NCBI RefSeq assembly: GCF_004798905.1
Contig: NZ_SDMO01000006.1
Span: forward strand, 124,001 to 188,000
DNA: 64,000 nt
Direction: 5' to 3'
Origin: Halomonas borealis
GTDB lineage: Bacteria; Pseudomonadota; Gammaproteobacteria; Pseudomonadales; Halomonadaceae
Shown here: piece by piece, positions 55,879 to 64,000 of the stretch
How positions within the stretch are numbered: position 1 is the stretch's first letter
How the letters are laid out: the number at the start of each line of letters is the position of its first letter
Made by a program: the position numbers and the translations under genes
The notes under the pieces: model-generated
Told to the model about the DNA's origin: nothing
Databases searched by the model: none
Seen by the model: only the letters and a program-made list of their open reading frames with translations

Positions 55879-55934
55879 TCGCTCGCGCCACGGAGCGCAC
55901 CGCTCCCCATCGATAGACGCGAGCGGCACGCTCG

Positions 55935-55965
55935 GCGGGCCATGTCAGGCGGCATGGCCCGCTTT
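55935..55965 (+). terminator. Terminator after nrdB
   Basis: GCGGGCCATG (55935-55944) pairs with CATGGCCCGC (55953-55962) around an 8-base loop, followed by TTT, 57 bases after the nrdB stop. Confidence 0.8.
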
Positions 55966-56040
55966 GCGTCGCGCCGCCGCCATGGGTAGGCTTTGCCGCC
56001 GTCCCGCTCCCTCATCCCGTATCACGTCAAAGGAAACCCC

Positions 56041-57021
56041 ATGCAACTCGGTATCATCGGACTCGGCCGTATGGGCGGCAACATCGCGCGTCGCCTGGTC
56101 CGCGGCGGCCACGACGTCGTCGCCTACGACCAGGACGCCACCACCACCACGGCGCTGAGCGACGACGGCATCGGCCACGCCACGAGTCTGGCCGCGCTGG
56201 TCGCAAGCCTCGAGGCGCCACGCGCCATCTGGGTGATGCTGCCCGCCGGTGACCCCACCGAGGACACCATCCGCACCCTGGCCGAGCTGATGGCGCCGGG
56301 CGACACCATCATCGATGGCGGCAACACCTTCTATAAGGACGACATCCGCCGTGCCAAGGCGCTCGAACCTCAGGGCCTGCACTACGTCGATGTCGGCACC
56401 TCCGGCGGCGTCTGGGGGCTGGAGCGCGGCTACTGCATGATGATCGGTGCCGAGGCCCCGATCTTCGACCGCCTCGAGCCGCTGTTCGACACCCTGGCCC
56501 CCGGCTACGGCGACCTGGAGCGCACCCTCGGCCGCAACGCCCCGGACGAACGCGCCGAGCGCGGCTACATCCACGCCGGCCCGGTCGGCGCCGGCCACTA
56601 CGTCAAGATGGTCCACAACGGCATCGAGTACGGCCTGATGCAGGCCTACGCCGAAGGCTTCGAGCTGATGCAGAGCAAGGCCTCGTCGGACCTGCCGGAA
56701 GACCAACGCTTCGACCTCAACCTGGCCGATGTCGCCGAGGTCTGGCGTCGCGGCAGCGTGGTTTCCTCCTGGCTGCTCGACCTTACCGCCCAGGCACTCG
56801 CCGGCGATCCACGCCTCGACCACTACAGCGGTGCGGTCTCCGACAGCGGCGAGGGCCGCTGGACCGTCGATGCCGCCGTCGAGCAGGGCGTGGCCACACC
56901 GGTGCTGGCCAACGCGCTGTTCTCGCGCTTCGCCTCACGCAAGGACAACACCTACGCCAACCGCCTGCTCTCGGCGATGCGCTTCGGCTTCGGTGGCCAC
57001 GTCGAACCGCCCAAGCAATGA
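56041..57021 (+). CDS. 6-phosphogluconate dehydrogenase, short decarboxylating type
   Basis: Oxidatively decarboxylates 6-phosphogluconate to ribulose 5-phosphate. The 326-residue protein is the short GntZ/YqeC type, which generally uses NAD+, against about 470 for the classical Gnd. The cofactor motif [19 protein letters not shown] is at residue 1, [11 protein letters not shown] near residue 95, and the active-site lysine in [16 protein letters not shown] near residue 190. AAAGGAAA precedes the ATG. Terminators on both sides suggest a single-gene transcript. Confidence 0.92.
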   Translation: MQLGIIGLGRMGGNIARRLVRGGHDVVAYDQDATTTTALSDDGIGHATSLAALVASLEAPRAIWVMLPAGDPTEDTIRTLAELMAPGDTIIDGGNTFYKDDIRRAKALEPQGLHYVDVGTSGGVWGLERGYCMMIGAEAPIFDRLEPLFDTLAPGYGDLERTLGRNAPDERAERGYIHAGPVGAGHYVKMVHNGIEYGLMQAYAEGFELMQSKASSDLPEDQRFDLNLADVAEVWRRGSVVSSWLLDLTAQALAGDPRLDHYSGAVSDSGEGRWTVDAAVEQGVATPVLANALFSRFASRKDNTYANRLLSAMRFGFGGHVEPPKQ

Positions 57022-57033
57022 TCTGACCGGAGC

Positions 57034-57079
57034 ACGCCGCCCGGCACGGCCACGACTCACCCCTGGCCGCGGGCGGCGT
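57034..57079 (+). terminator. Stem-loop after the 6-phosphogluconate dehydrogenase gene
   Basis: ACGCCGCCCG (57034-57043) pairs perfectly with CGGGCGGCGT (57070-57079); the 26-base interval contains a smaller GGCCA/TGGCC stem. Confidence 0.65.
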
Positions 57080-57116
57080 TGCCCCACTCGTTTTCTCGCC
57101 CTGGAGGCTTCATCCC

Positions 57117-59171
57117 ATGCCGCGTCGGTCACTCGCCACCCCCTTGCTGTTGCCCCTGTTGCTGCCCATCGCCGGCCACGCCGCCGAGCTCACGCTCGAG
57201 CCGCTGACGGTCAGCGCCTCACGGCTCGAGCGTGAGCTCTACGCCACGCCGTCCGCCGTGTCGGTGGTGGAAGACGGGCGGATCGCCCAAGGCCAGTCGC
57301 GAGAGCGCCTCGGCGAGTCGCTCGCCGGCGTGCCGGGGCTCTTCCTCCAGAACCGCCACAACTTCGTCCAGGGCGAGCGCGTGTCGATCCGCGGCTTCGG
57401 CGCGCGTACCCCCTGGGGCGTGCGTGGCATCACGGTGCGCGTCGACGGCATTCCCTACACCCTGCCCGACGGCCAGGCCCAGCTCGATGCCATCGACCTC
57501 GACAGCGCCCGGCGCATCGAGGTGATCCGCGGCCCGGCGGCGGTGCAGTACGGCAACGCCGCCGGCGGGGTGATCGATGTCACCACCGCCGACGGCGCAA
57601 GCGACCCCGGCACCCGGCTGCGCGTCGAGGGCGGCAGCGACGGCTATCGCAAGCTGAACCTCAGCAACGGCGGCGTCGAAGGCCCCTGGTCGCACCACGT
57701 CAGCGTCTCGGCGCTGGGCATGGACGGCTATCGCGATCACAGCGAGGTCGAGAAGTACCAGCTCAACGCCAAGCTCAAGCGCGAACTGGACGCCGACCGC
57801 TCGATCACCGCCATCGTCAACCTGCTCGACAACCCGCGCTCCGAGGATCCGGGCGGGATGAGCGAAAGCACGGTAAACGAGGACCGAGAAGGCACCGTCG
57901 ACAGCCCGTACTACTCGCCGACCCGCATCGGTGCAGGGCAGTCGGTCGACCAGCAGGTGCTGGGCCTCACCTACGAGGACCTGGCCGCCGGCCCCGGTGA
58001 GCTAACCCTGCGCGGCTTCTACCTGCAGCGCGACTTCGAGCAGCAGCTGGCCTATGCCGGCGACAGCTTCGTCGCCTACGATCGCGACTACTTCGGCGGC
58101 AGCGCCGAGTACCACCAGTCGCTGACCGTCGGCGGCCTGCCGCTCGACTACGTGGCCGGCGTCGACGTGGCGCGCCAGGAAGACGCGCGCTACCGAGACG
58201 ACGTCGCCATCGACGGCGACCACGAGGGCCGCGCGGCCGACGAGACCCAGACCGCCACCTCGCTCGGCGTGTTCGCCCAGGGCGACCTGGACCTAAGCGA
58301 TCGGTGGACCCTATCGCTCGGCACCCGCTTCGACCACACCCGGTTCGATATCGACGACCACTACCTCGCCGACGGCGACAACGGCGGCGATCGCGACTTC
58401 AACCAGTGGAGCGGCAGCGCCGGGCTGAGCTATCGCTACCGGCCCGACCACCAGGCCTACCTCTCGACGGGCACCGCCTACGAGACGCCGACCTTCGCCG
58501 AATTCGCCAACCCGGCCGGCGTCGGTGGCTTCAACCCGGACATCGAGCCGCAAAAAGCCTGGAACCGCGAACTCGGCCTGCGCGGCGATGTCGCCGACGC
58601 CGGCCTCGACTACGACGTGGCGCTGTTCTCGACCCGCGTGCGCGACTCGCTGATCTCCTACCAGCTCGATAACAGCGACCGGGACTTCTACCGCAACGCC
58701 GGCCGCAGCCGCCAGGACGGACTGGAAGTGGCCCTCGGCTGGCAGTTCGCCGACGACTGGCGACTCGACAGCGCCCTGACCCTGGCGCGCTACGAGTTCC
58801 AGGACTACGAGGATGAAGACGGCAACTACGACAACAACCGCATCCCGGGCCTGCCCGAACGCACCTGGGTCAACCGGCTGACCTGGCAGGGCATCGGCGA
58901 GCGCTTCGCCACCCTGGAGACCCGCTACGTGGGGTCGATGGTTGCCAATGATGAGAACAGCGTGAAGGTCGACGACTACTGGCTGGCCAACCTGCGTGCC
59001 GGTGACGGCTGGCGCCTCGGCGACGAGGCCCTGCTCAAGGCCTACGTGGATGTGCAGAACCTGTTCGACCGCGAGCACTTCGACAACATCGCCATCAACG
59101 CTCGAAATGCGCGCTACTACTACACGGCGCCAGACCGCAGCGTGCATGCCGGCGTGGAACTGGCCTTCTAG
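57117..59171 (+). CDS. TonB-dependent outer-membrane receptor, PqqU/YncD-like
   Basis: A 684-residue outer-membrane receptor: a signal peptide cleaved near GHAAELTL, a plug domain (about residues 40-160) with TVSASRLERELYATPSAVSVV, and a 22-strand barrel ending in the aromatic C-terminal signature AGVELAF. The plug block RVSIRGFGARTPWGVRGI, then VDGIPYTLPDGQAQLDAIDL and IRGPAAVQYGNAAGGVIDVTT, resembles E. coli YncD (PqqU), which imports pyrroloquinoline quinone. Ligand assignment is by resemblance only; no PQQ genes are in the window. Confidence 0.85.
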   Translation: MPRRSLATPLLLPLLLPIAGHAAELTLEPLTVSASRLERELYATPSAVSVVEDGRIAQGQSRERLGESLAGVPGLFLQNRHNFVQGERVSIRGFGARTPWGVRGITVRVDGIPYTLPDGQAQLDAIDLDSARRIEVIRGPAAVQYGNAAGGVIDVTTADGASDPGTRLRVEGGSDGYRKLNLSNGGVEGPWSHHVSVSALGMDGYRDHSEVEKYQLNAKLKRELDADRSITAIVNLLDNPRSEDPGGMSESTVNEDREGTVDSPYYSPTRIGAGQSVDQQVLGLTYEDLAAGPGELTLRGFYLQRDFEQQLAYAGDSFVAYDRDYFGGSAEYHQSLTVGGLPLDYVAGVDVARQEDARYRDDVAIDGDHEGRAADETQTATSLGVFAQGDLDLSDRWTLSLGTRFDHTRFDIDDHYLADGDNGGDRDFNQWSGSAGLSYRYRPDHQAYLSTGTAYETPTFAEFANPAGVGGFNPDIEPQKAWNRELGLRGDVADAGLDYDVALFSTRVRDSLISYQLDNSDRDFYRNAGRSRQDGLEVALGWQFADDWRLDSALTLARYEFQDYEDEDGNYDNNRIPGLPERTWVNRLTWQGIGERFATLETRYVGSMVANDENSVKVDDYWLANLRAGDGWRLGDEALLKAYVDVQNLFDREHFDNIAINARNARYYYTAPDRSVHAGVELAF

Positions 59172-59189
59172 GCCGATCGGAGCCTGCAC

Positions 59190-59417
59190 ATGCGCCAACC
59201 GATCACCGGCTATCACCGCGACGACGAGGGCCACTGGGTCGCCGAGCTGGCCTGCGGTCACTATCAGCACGTCCGCCACCAGCCACCCTGGGTCGAACGC
59301 CCCTGGGTGACCACCGAGGCGGGGCGACGCTCGCGGCTCGGCCTGGCCCTGGCATGCCTCAAGTGCGACCGAGGCGAGCCGCCGGACGGCGAGCCGACGC
59401 GCCGTGCCATGCGCTAG
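59190..59417 (+). CDS. DUF3565 family protein
   Basis: A 75-residue protein matching DUF3565, function unknown. It has ITGYHRDDEGHWVAELACGHYQHVRHQPPWVERPWV in sequence order, then GLALACLKCDRGE. The conserved Cys-Gly-His, two further histidines and CxxC look like a metal-binding site (cysteines near residues 22, 58 and 61). It begins 18 bp after the TonB receptor gene and is probably in the same transcript. Confidence 0.85.
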   Translation: MRQPITGYHRDDEGHWVAELACGHYQHVRHQPPWVERPWVTTEAGRRSRLGLALACLKCDRGEPPDGEPTRRAMR

Positions 59418-59462
59418 GATGGTGCCCAACGCCCGCTAACGCCCGACTACCGAGGAGCCCTC

Positions 59463-61283
59463 TTGGCCATCACCCTGCTCTACAACGCCCTGATCTTCCT
59501 CGCCGCCGCGGTGCTGATCGTGCCGCTGGTCAAGCGCCTGGGGCTCGGCGAGGTACTGGGCTACCTGGTCGCCGGAGTGGTGATCGGCCCCTCGGCGCTG
59601 GGCCTGGTGCCGGATGCCGATGCGGTGCTGCAGTTCTCCCAGGTAGGCATCGTCTTCCTGCTGTTCGTGATCGGCCTGGAGCTCAAGCCGAGCCGCCTCA
59701 GGCTGATGCGCAAGGCGGTGTTCCACTTCGGCGGCCTGCAGGTCGCCGTCACCACGGCGCTGCTCACCGGCCTGGCGCTGGCGGCGGGACTTTCGCCCGC
59801 CGCCGCCCTGGTGGTCGGCTTCAGCCTCGGGCTGTGTTCCACGCCCTTGGTGCTGCAGCTGCTCGGCGAGCGCGGCGAGCTCGGAAGCCGCCACGGCCGC
59901 TACGCCTTCGCCCTGCTGCTGTTCCAGGACCTGGCCGCCATTCCGGTGCTGGCGGCCATTCCGCTGCTGGCCGGCGATGACCCGTTGGCCGGCGGCTGGG
60001 GCCACCTGCTGGGCGAGGCGCTGATCGCCATCGGTGCCTTCGCCGGGTTGATCGTCGGCGGGCGCTACCTGCTGCGCCCGCTGTTCCGCTTCGCCGCGGC
60101 CACCCGCAGCCGCGAGGTGTTCGCGGGCACCGCGCTGCTGGTGGTGATCGGCGCCGCCCTGTTGATGGAGCTGGCCGGGCTGTCCATGGCGCTCGGCGCC
60201 TTCATCGCCGGGGTGCTGCTGGCCGACTCGGAGTATCGCCACAGCATCGAGGCCGATATCGAGCCCTTCCGCGGGCTGCTGCTGGGGCTGTTCTTCATGG
60301 CGGTGGGCATGACCGCCCAGATCGACCTGCTGGCCGACGAAACCGGCCTGGCACTGGGCCTCGCCGCCGGCCTGCTGGTCGCCAAGTGGCTGAGTGTGAC
60401 GCTCGCCGCCCGGCTCTATCGTCGTGGTGACTGGAAGACATCACTGAACCTCGGCGCGCTGCTCTCCCAGGGCGGCGAGTTCGGCTTCGTACTGCTCACC
60501 GCGGCCGGTGCCGCCGGCCTGCTTGACGCCTCACTGGTCGGCTTGCTGGTGCTGGTAGTGTCGCTCTCCATGGCCGCCACACCGATACTCGTCCAGCTCC
60601 ACGCGCGGCTGGTCCGGCCGCTGTTCAAGGCCGGCAAGCCGCGCCGCGACTACGATCGCCCGCCGCCCATCGGCCCACAGATCATCATCGCCGGATTCGG
60701 GCGTTTCGGGCAGATCATGGGGCGCATCCTGCAGGGGCTGAAGATTCCCTACACGGTGCTCGACAGCAACGCCGAGCACGTCGACGTGGTGCGCCGCTAC
60801 GGCAATGACATCTACTTCGGCGACGCCTCACGCCTCGACCTGCTGGAGGCCGCCGGCGCCGACAAGGCCCGCGTGATGGTAGTGGCGATCGGCGATGTCG
60901 AGACCTCGATGCGCATCGTCAAGCGGGTCAGACGCCGCTTCCCGCACCTGCGCCTCTACGCCCGTGCCCGGGACCGCTACCACGCCCAACTGCTGGTGCG
61001 TGCCGGGGTCAGCGATATCATCCGCGAGCTGCTGCCGGCGAGCCTGGAGCTGACCCGCGAGGTGCTGGTCGGCGTCGGCATTTCCCGCGACCAGGCCCAG
61101 CACACCGTGGACACCTTCCGCCCCCACGACGAACGCGCCCTGGAGCGCCAGCTCGAGGCCTTCGGCAACCAACACGAGCAGATCCAGTCCATCCATCAGG
61201 CCGCCCGAGAGCTCGAGGAGCTGTTCGAGGCCGACGAGGACATCGCCACCACCGCTCCCGAGCGCCCACCAGAGCGACCCTAA
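59463..61283 (+). CDS. KefB/KefC-like CPA2 cation:proton antiporter
   Basis: A 606-residue protein of the CPA2 family with twelve predicted N-terminal helices and a C-terminal RCK/TrkA-N domain starting at IIIAGFGRFGQIMGRILQG near residue 403. The membrane part has LGEVLGYLVAGVVIGPSALGL, FLLFVIGLELKPSRL and the ALLLFQDLAAIPVLA segment with the ion-site aspartate. E. coli KefB/KefC release K+ and are opened by glutathione adducts; whether this copy responds to them is unknown. The start is TTG at 59463 with GAGGAG upstream. Confidence 0.92.
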   Translation: MAITLLYNALIFLAAAVLIVPLVKRLGLGEVLGYLVAGVVIGPSALGLVPDADAVLQFSQVGIVFLLFVIGLELKPSRLRLMRKAVFHFGGLQVAVTTALLTGLALAAGLSPAAALVVGFSLGLCSTPLVLQLLGERGELGSRHGRYAFALLLFQDLAAIPVLAAIPLLAGDDPLAGGWGHLLGEALIAIGAFAGLIVGGRYLLRPLFRFAAATRSREVFAGTALLVVIGAALLMELAGLSMALGAFIAGVLLADSEYRHSIEADIEPFRGLLLGLFFMAVGMTAQIDLLADETGLALGLAAGLLVAKWLSVTLAARLYRRGDWKTSLNLGALLSQGGEFGFVLLTAAGAAGLLDASLVGLLVLVVSLSMAATPILVQLHARLVRPLFKAGKPRRDYDRPPPIGPQIIIAGFGRFGQIMGRILQGLKIPYTVLDSNAEHVDVVRRYGNDIYFGDASRLDLLEAAGADKARVMVVAIGDVETSMRIVKRVRRRFPHLRLYARARDRYHAQLLVRAGVSDIIRELLPASLELTREVLVGVGISRDQAQHTVDTFRPHDERALERQLEAFGNQHEQIQSIHQAARELEELFEADEDIATTAPERPPERP

Positions 61284-61288
61284 AACAT

Positions 61289-61319
61289 CAGACCCCGCGC
61301 CGAACCGGAGCGGGGTCTG
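61289..61319. terminator. Bidirectional stem-loop between kef-like and SSS genes
   Basis: CAGACCCCGC (61289-61298) pairs perfectly with GCGGGGTCTG (61310-61319). It stands between the two convergent stop codons, with AAAACAT on the left. Confidence 0.75.
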
Positions 61320-61342
61320 CGTTGCACGGGCGAGCTTCAGGG

Positions 61343-62836
61343 TCAGGTGCCGGCGGGCTTCTGCTGGCCGATCGGCACCTCGGGCACCGCCTCCATGCGC
61401 TCGCGCTCCTCGGAGATCACCGCCAGGGCCTCCTGTTCGTTGCGCCGCGAGGCCGGGGTCAGCAGGCTCACCGCCACGCCGGCCAGGGCCGCCAACACCA
61501 CCGCCGGAATGCTCGGGTTGCCCCAGTAGGCGCTCCAGTCGTCATCGGCGATGATCGCCAGCGACGTCGCCGAGGCCACCACCAGCGAGGCGATGGCGCC
61601 CTGCCAGTTATAGCGCGGCCAGAAGCGTCCCAGCATGCCGCATACGAACATCCCGGCCAGCACCGTGGAGACCATCTTGGTGATGTAGGAGATCACATTG
61701 TCGGAGGTCAAGGCGAAGGCCAGCGCCAGGCCGATGGTGCCGACCAGCCCCACCCGCGAGAACAGCACCACGTTCCTGGCCGAGGGCGCGCGACCCTTGA
61801 ACAGCACGTAGACATCGCGGATCAGGGTGGTGACGCCGGCGATGGCGTCGCTGCTGGCGCTGGACATGGTGGCCGACAGGCCAGCCACCAGCAGCAGCAG
61901 GCCGAGCCCCAGCGGCAACACCTCGGTGGCCAGGTAGGGGAAGGCGAAGTTGCTGTTCTCGAGGTCGGGATTCAATGCATGGGTGGCCATGCCGATGATC
62001 GCGGGCACGATGGAGAATGCCATGTAGAGCACGCCGGTGAGCAAAAAGGAGCGTCGCACCGAGCGCACCGAGGCCCCGGAATAGATGCGCTGGCGGAACG
62101 ACGGCGTCGCCAGCACGCCGACCGCGATCACCGTGGACAGCGAGATCGCCGGCAGCACCCCGATCTTGTCGATGGCCAGGAAGCTCGTGGCGGAATCGTC
62201 GAGCGCCGCGGTCATGGCGTCAATGCCGCCTACCTCGACCACCGCCACGCCGGCCATCAGGAAGAAGCCGACGAACAGCACGATGGCCTGCACGGTGTCG
62301 GTCCACACCACCGCCATGTAGCCGCCGATCACGCAGTAGATGCCGAAGCCCAGCGCCACGATCATCTTGGCCTGCCAGGCCGGGATGTCGGCCATCCACG
62401 CCAGGTAGAGCCCGCCACCGAGGATATGGGCGCCCAGCCAGCCGATACAGGCGATGTAGATCAACAGCGCCACGACGTTGCGCACGATGCGGTTGGCACC
62501 GACGTAGAACGAAAGCTCCTCGCTCATGGTCATGAAGCGCAGCCGCCGGACGCCGGAGAAGCACAGCGCCAGCAACAGCACGCCGATGGAGCCGCCGATG
62601 CCGTAGAGGGCGCCCCCCCAGCCGCTGGTGTAGCCGAAACCTACCGCGCCCATGCTCGAGCCGGTGCCAACCATGGTCGCCACCGTGGTACCCACGGTGA
62701 GGAACAGCGGCACGCTGCGCCCACCGAGCAGGAAGTCATCGCCGGTGCCGCGAGTGTGGCGCGAGACCCACCAGCCGAAGCCGATCATCGCCAGGATATA
62801 GACGAAGAAACTGCCGAGGAAAAGGTGACTGTTCAT
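61343..62836 (-). CDS. Sodium:solute symporter family (SSS) transporter
   Basis: A 497-residue inner-membrane protein with about thirteen helices. SSS hallmarks are DDFLLGGRSVPLFLTVGTTVATMVGTGSSMG near the N-terminus in sequence order, GGYMAVVWTDTVQAIVLF near residue 170, and GLSATMSSASSDAIAGVTTLIRDVY near residue 310, which carries the second sodium site. It is encoded downstream of a D-aminoacylase and RidA gene, so it probably imports the N-acyl amino acid or peptide-like substrate of that pathway. Confidence 0.9.
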   Translation of the reverse strand: MNSHLFLGSFFVYILAMIGFGWWVSRHTRGTGDDFLLGGRSVPLFLTVGTTVATMVGTGSSMGAVGFGYTSGWGGALYGIGGSIGVLLLALCFSGVRRLRFMTMSEELSFYVGANRIVRNVVALLIYIACIGWLGAHILGGGLYLAWMADIPAWQAKMIVALGFGIYCVIGGYMAVVWTDTVQAIVLFVGFFLMAGVAVVEVGGIDAMTAALDDSATSFLAIDKIGVLPAISLSTVIAVGVLATPSFRQRIYSGASVRSVRRSFLLTGVLYMAFSIVPAIIGMATHALNPDLENSNFAFPYLATEVLPLGLGLLLLVAGLSATMSSASSDAIAGVTTLIRDVYVLFKGRAPSARNVVLFSRVGLVGTIGLALAFALTSDNVISYITKMVSTVLAGMFVCGMLGRFWPRYNWQGAIASLVVASATSLAIIADDDWSAYWGNPSIPAVVLAALAGVAVSLLTPASRRNEQEALAVISEERERMEAVPEVPIGQQKPAGT

Positions 62837-62858
62837 GCAGACCTCTTATAATTGTCGT

Positions 62859-62880
62859 CCCGGTCGTTGCCGCGACCGGG
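62859..62880. promoter_or_regulatory. Hairpin in the leader of the SSS gene
   Basis: CCCGGTCG (62859-62866) pairs with CGACCGGG (62873-62880) around six bases, 23 bases before the SSS start on the minus strand. Lacking a T tract, it is more likely a leader structure or operator than a terminator of ridA. Confidence 0.45.
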
Positions 62881-63014
62881 GCAGTGAACGTTTGCCGTTT
62901 GCTGTGCCTGGCGTCGGGTCCTTGCCGGGATCCGGCGCCCTCTCTTGTCATGGGTGTCGTGTCGTTGATGTCGCCTAGGCGGCCGAGAGGCGTGATGCCT
63001 TGCCGCCCGACGCG

Positions 63015-63407
63015 TCAGGCTCGATCGGCGCGATAGCAGGTCAGATCCACCTCGACCTTACAGTCCACCACCAGGTCCTGGACGCTGCAGATGCGCGCCG
63101 GCGGGTGGTCCAGGAAGAGTTCGGAAAAGACCTTGTTGAACGACGAGAAGTACCGCGCGTCGGTCAACACCGCGGTGACGTGCACCACGTCCTCCACCGA
63201 ATAGCCTGCCTCCCGTGCGATGGTCAGGGCGTTGTCGAAGGCCAGCCGCGTCTGTTCGACGATGCCACCCTCGACTACCTCACCGTCGGTCATCGGGGTC
63301 TGCCCCGACACCTTCAGCCAGCCCCCGGCTTCCACCGCGCGAGAGAACGGCAGCTTCTGGCCGCCGGTACCGACGCCGCCTTCGGCGCCATAGCGTGTGA
63401 TGCTCAT
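63015..63407 (-). CDS. RidA-family protein
   Basis: A 130-residue protein of the RidA (YjgF/YER057c/UK114) family, whose founding member deaminates reactive enamine/imine intermediates made by PLP enzymes. It shows FSRAVEAGGWLKVSGQTPMTDGE, QTRLAFDNALTIAREAGYSVEDVVHVTAVLTD in sequence order, and the arginine in HPPARICSVQDLVVDCKVEVDLTCY that binds substrate carboxylates. A strong AGGAGG precedes the ATG at 63407, which overlaps the upstream D-aminoacylase gene by 4 bp. Confidence 0.9.
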   Translation of the reverse strand: MSITRYGAEGGVGTGGQKLPFSRAVEAGGWLKVSGQTPMTDGEVVEGGIVEQTRLAFDNALTIAREAGYSVEDVVHVTAVLTDARYFSSFNKVFSELFLDHPPARICSVQDLVVDCKVEVDLTCYRADRA

Positions 63408-64000
63408 GGAATATCCTCCTGATGGTCGTGTTGATGATGGGACATGTCGGGCACCTGGTCGGGTGAAGGGCTCAGCCTCAGGCTGCGCCGCAACATGCGC
63501 CCGGCGCGCGTCCGGCTCGGGGCGCCGTCGACATAGGCCGTGGCCCCGTTGACCAGCACCCGCCGGATGCCCCGGGCGGGTGATGCCGGAGCGTCGTAGT
63601 CGGCGGTGTCCTCGAGGGCGTCCAGGTCCAGCAGCACCAGGTCGGCATAGGCGCCCTCGCGGATCTCGCCGCGATCCACCAGGCCGAAGGTGGCCGCCGA
63701 GAGCCCGGTCATCTTGCGCACCGCCTCGGGTAGCGGCATCAGCGCCAGGTCGCGGCTGTAATGCGCCAGCACCCGCGGGAAGGCGCCCCACAGCCGCGGA
63801 TGCGGATGCGGGTCGTTGGGCAGGCCGTCGGAGCCGACCATGGCCAGGGGATGCGCCAGCACCCGGCGCATGTCGTCCTCGCTCATGTTGTGGTACACGG
63901 CCCCGGCCGGCTGCAGGTGGCGGGCGGCCTCCATCAGCGACAGCCCCCAATCGCGGGCGATGTCGGCCAGCTGACGCCGGGCCTGCTCGGGATGCGGCCG
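63404..64000 (-). CDS. N-acyl-D-amino-acid deacylase, 3' part
   Basis: The C-terminal 198 codons of an amidohydrolase-superfamily D-aminoacylase, which releases D-amino acids from N-acyl-D-amino acids; the gene continues past the window edge. Diagnostic is MVGSDGLPNDPHPHPRLWGAFPRVLAHYSRD, in sequence order, with the catalytic aspartate, then the C-terminal beta segment GEIREGAYADLVLLDLDAL. A His-rich tail (SHHQHDHQED) closes the protein. It is translationally coupled to ridA and followed by an SSS transporter, giving a substrate import and hydrolysis unit. Confidence 0.88.
   Translation of the reverse strand, partial: RPHPEQARRQLADIARDWGLSLMEAARHLQPAGAVYHNMSEDDMRRVLAHPLAMVGSDGLPNDPHPHPRLWGAFPRVLAHYSRDLALMPLPEAVRKMTGLSAATFGLVDRGEIREGAYADLVLLDLDALEDTADYDAPASPARGIRRVLVNGATAYVDGAPSRTRAGRMLRRSLRLSPSPDQVPDMSHHQHDHQEDIP

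Overview
The window is high-GC DNA from a gammaproteobacterium, most probably a moderate halophile of the Halomonadaceae (Halomonas or a close relative). This is inferred from several things. The conserved blocks (dprA-lysM-def-fmt-rsmB-trkA-trkH, lptF-lptG-pepA-holC-valS, bfr-bfd, metE-metR) have gammaproteobacterial order. NrdA/NrdB are of the long Pseudomonas type. Na+- and K+-coupled transport is abundant (TrkAH, NhaC, BASS, SSS, KefB/C-like). No rRNA, tRNA, phage, integrase or CRISPR array was seen. The one recognisable transposon-derived item is a 142-bp MITE-like element.

Layout. 1-3.5 kb: 3' end of der, a lipoprotein, a DUF815 ATPase and an M48 lipoprotein protease. 3.7-8.3 kb, minus strand: aroE, hemF, tsaC, dprA and a LysM protein. 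8.5-15 kb, plus strand: def, fmt, rsmB, dodecin, MITE, trkA, a short leader ORF and trkH. 15-21 kb: TraB-family membrane protein, BASS transporter, MarR regulator, and RNA-modification genes tapT, truC and tcdA. 20.9-24.6 kb, minus strand: iron store bfr/bfd, a 7-bp VNTR, an RDD protein, and the LPS-export permeases lptG/lptF. 24.9-32.1 kb: pepA, ilvE, an SDR, holC and valS. ilvE and the SDR interrupt the usual pepA-holC-valS order.

33.4-42.7 kb is the most accessory-looking part. A GntR/FCD regulator is divergent from nhaC, a cytoplasmic gamma-glutamyltransferase-family gene, two half-size ChrA genes, a tripartite tricarboxylate transporter (tctC-tctB-tctA) and an orphan amino-acid-type binding protein, all on the plus strand. 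I read it as a regulated uptake and hydrolysis module for an unidentified gamma-glutamyl or N-acyl amino acid, or a related organic acid. The ggt/chrA/chrA grouping resembles ywrD/ywrB/ywrA of Bacillus subtilis.

42.8-51.2 kb: detoxification and repair genes (gloA, a divergent tag, azoR), a lipoprotein joining a lysozyme-inhibitor-like domain to a COG3650-like domain, metE with divergent metR, and an RstA/RstB-like two-component pair. 51.2-57 kb: class Ia ribonucleotide reductase nrdA-nrdB behind a promoter with two well-formed NrdR boxes and DnaA-box-like sites, then a 6-phosphogluconate dehydrogenase. 57-64 kb: a PqqU/YncD-like TonB receptor, a DUF3565 protein, a KefB/C-like antiporter, and a minus-strand group of D-aminoacylase (cut by the window edge), RidA and a Na+/solute symporter.
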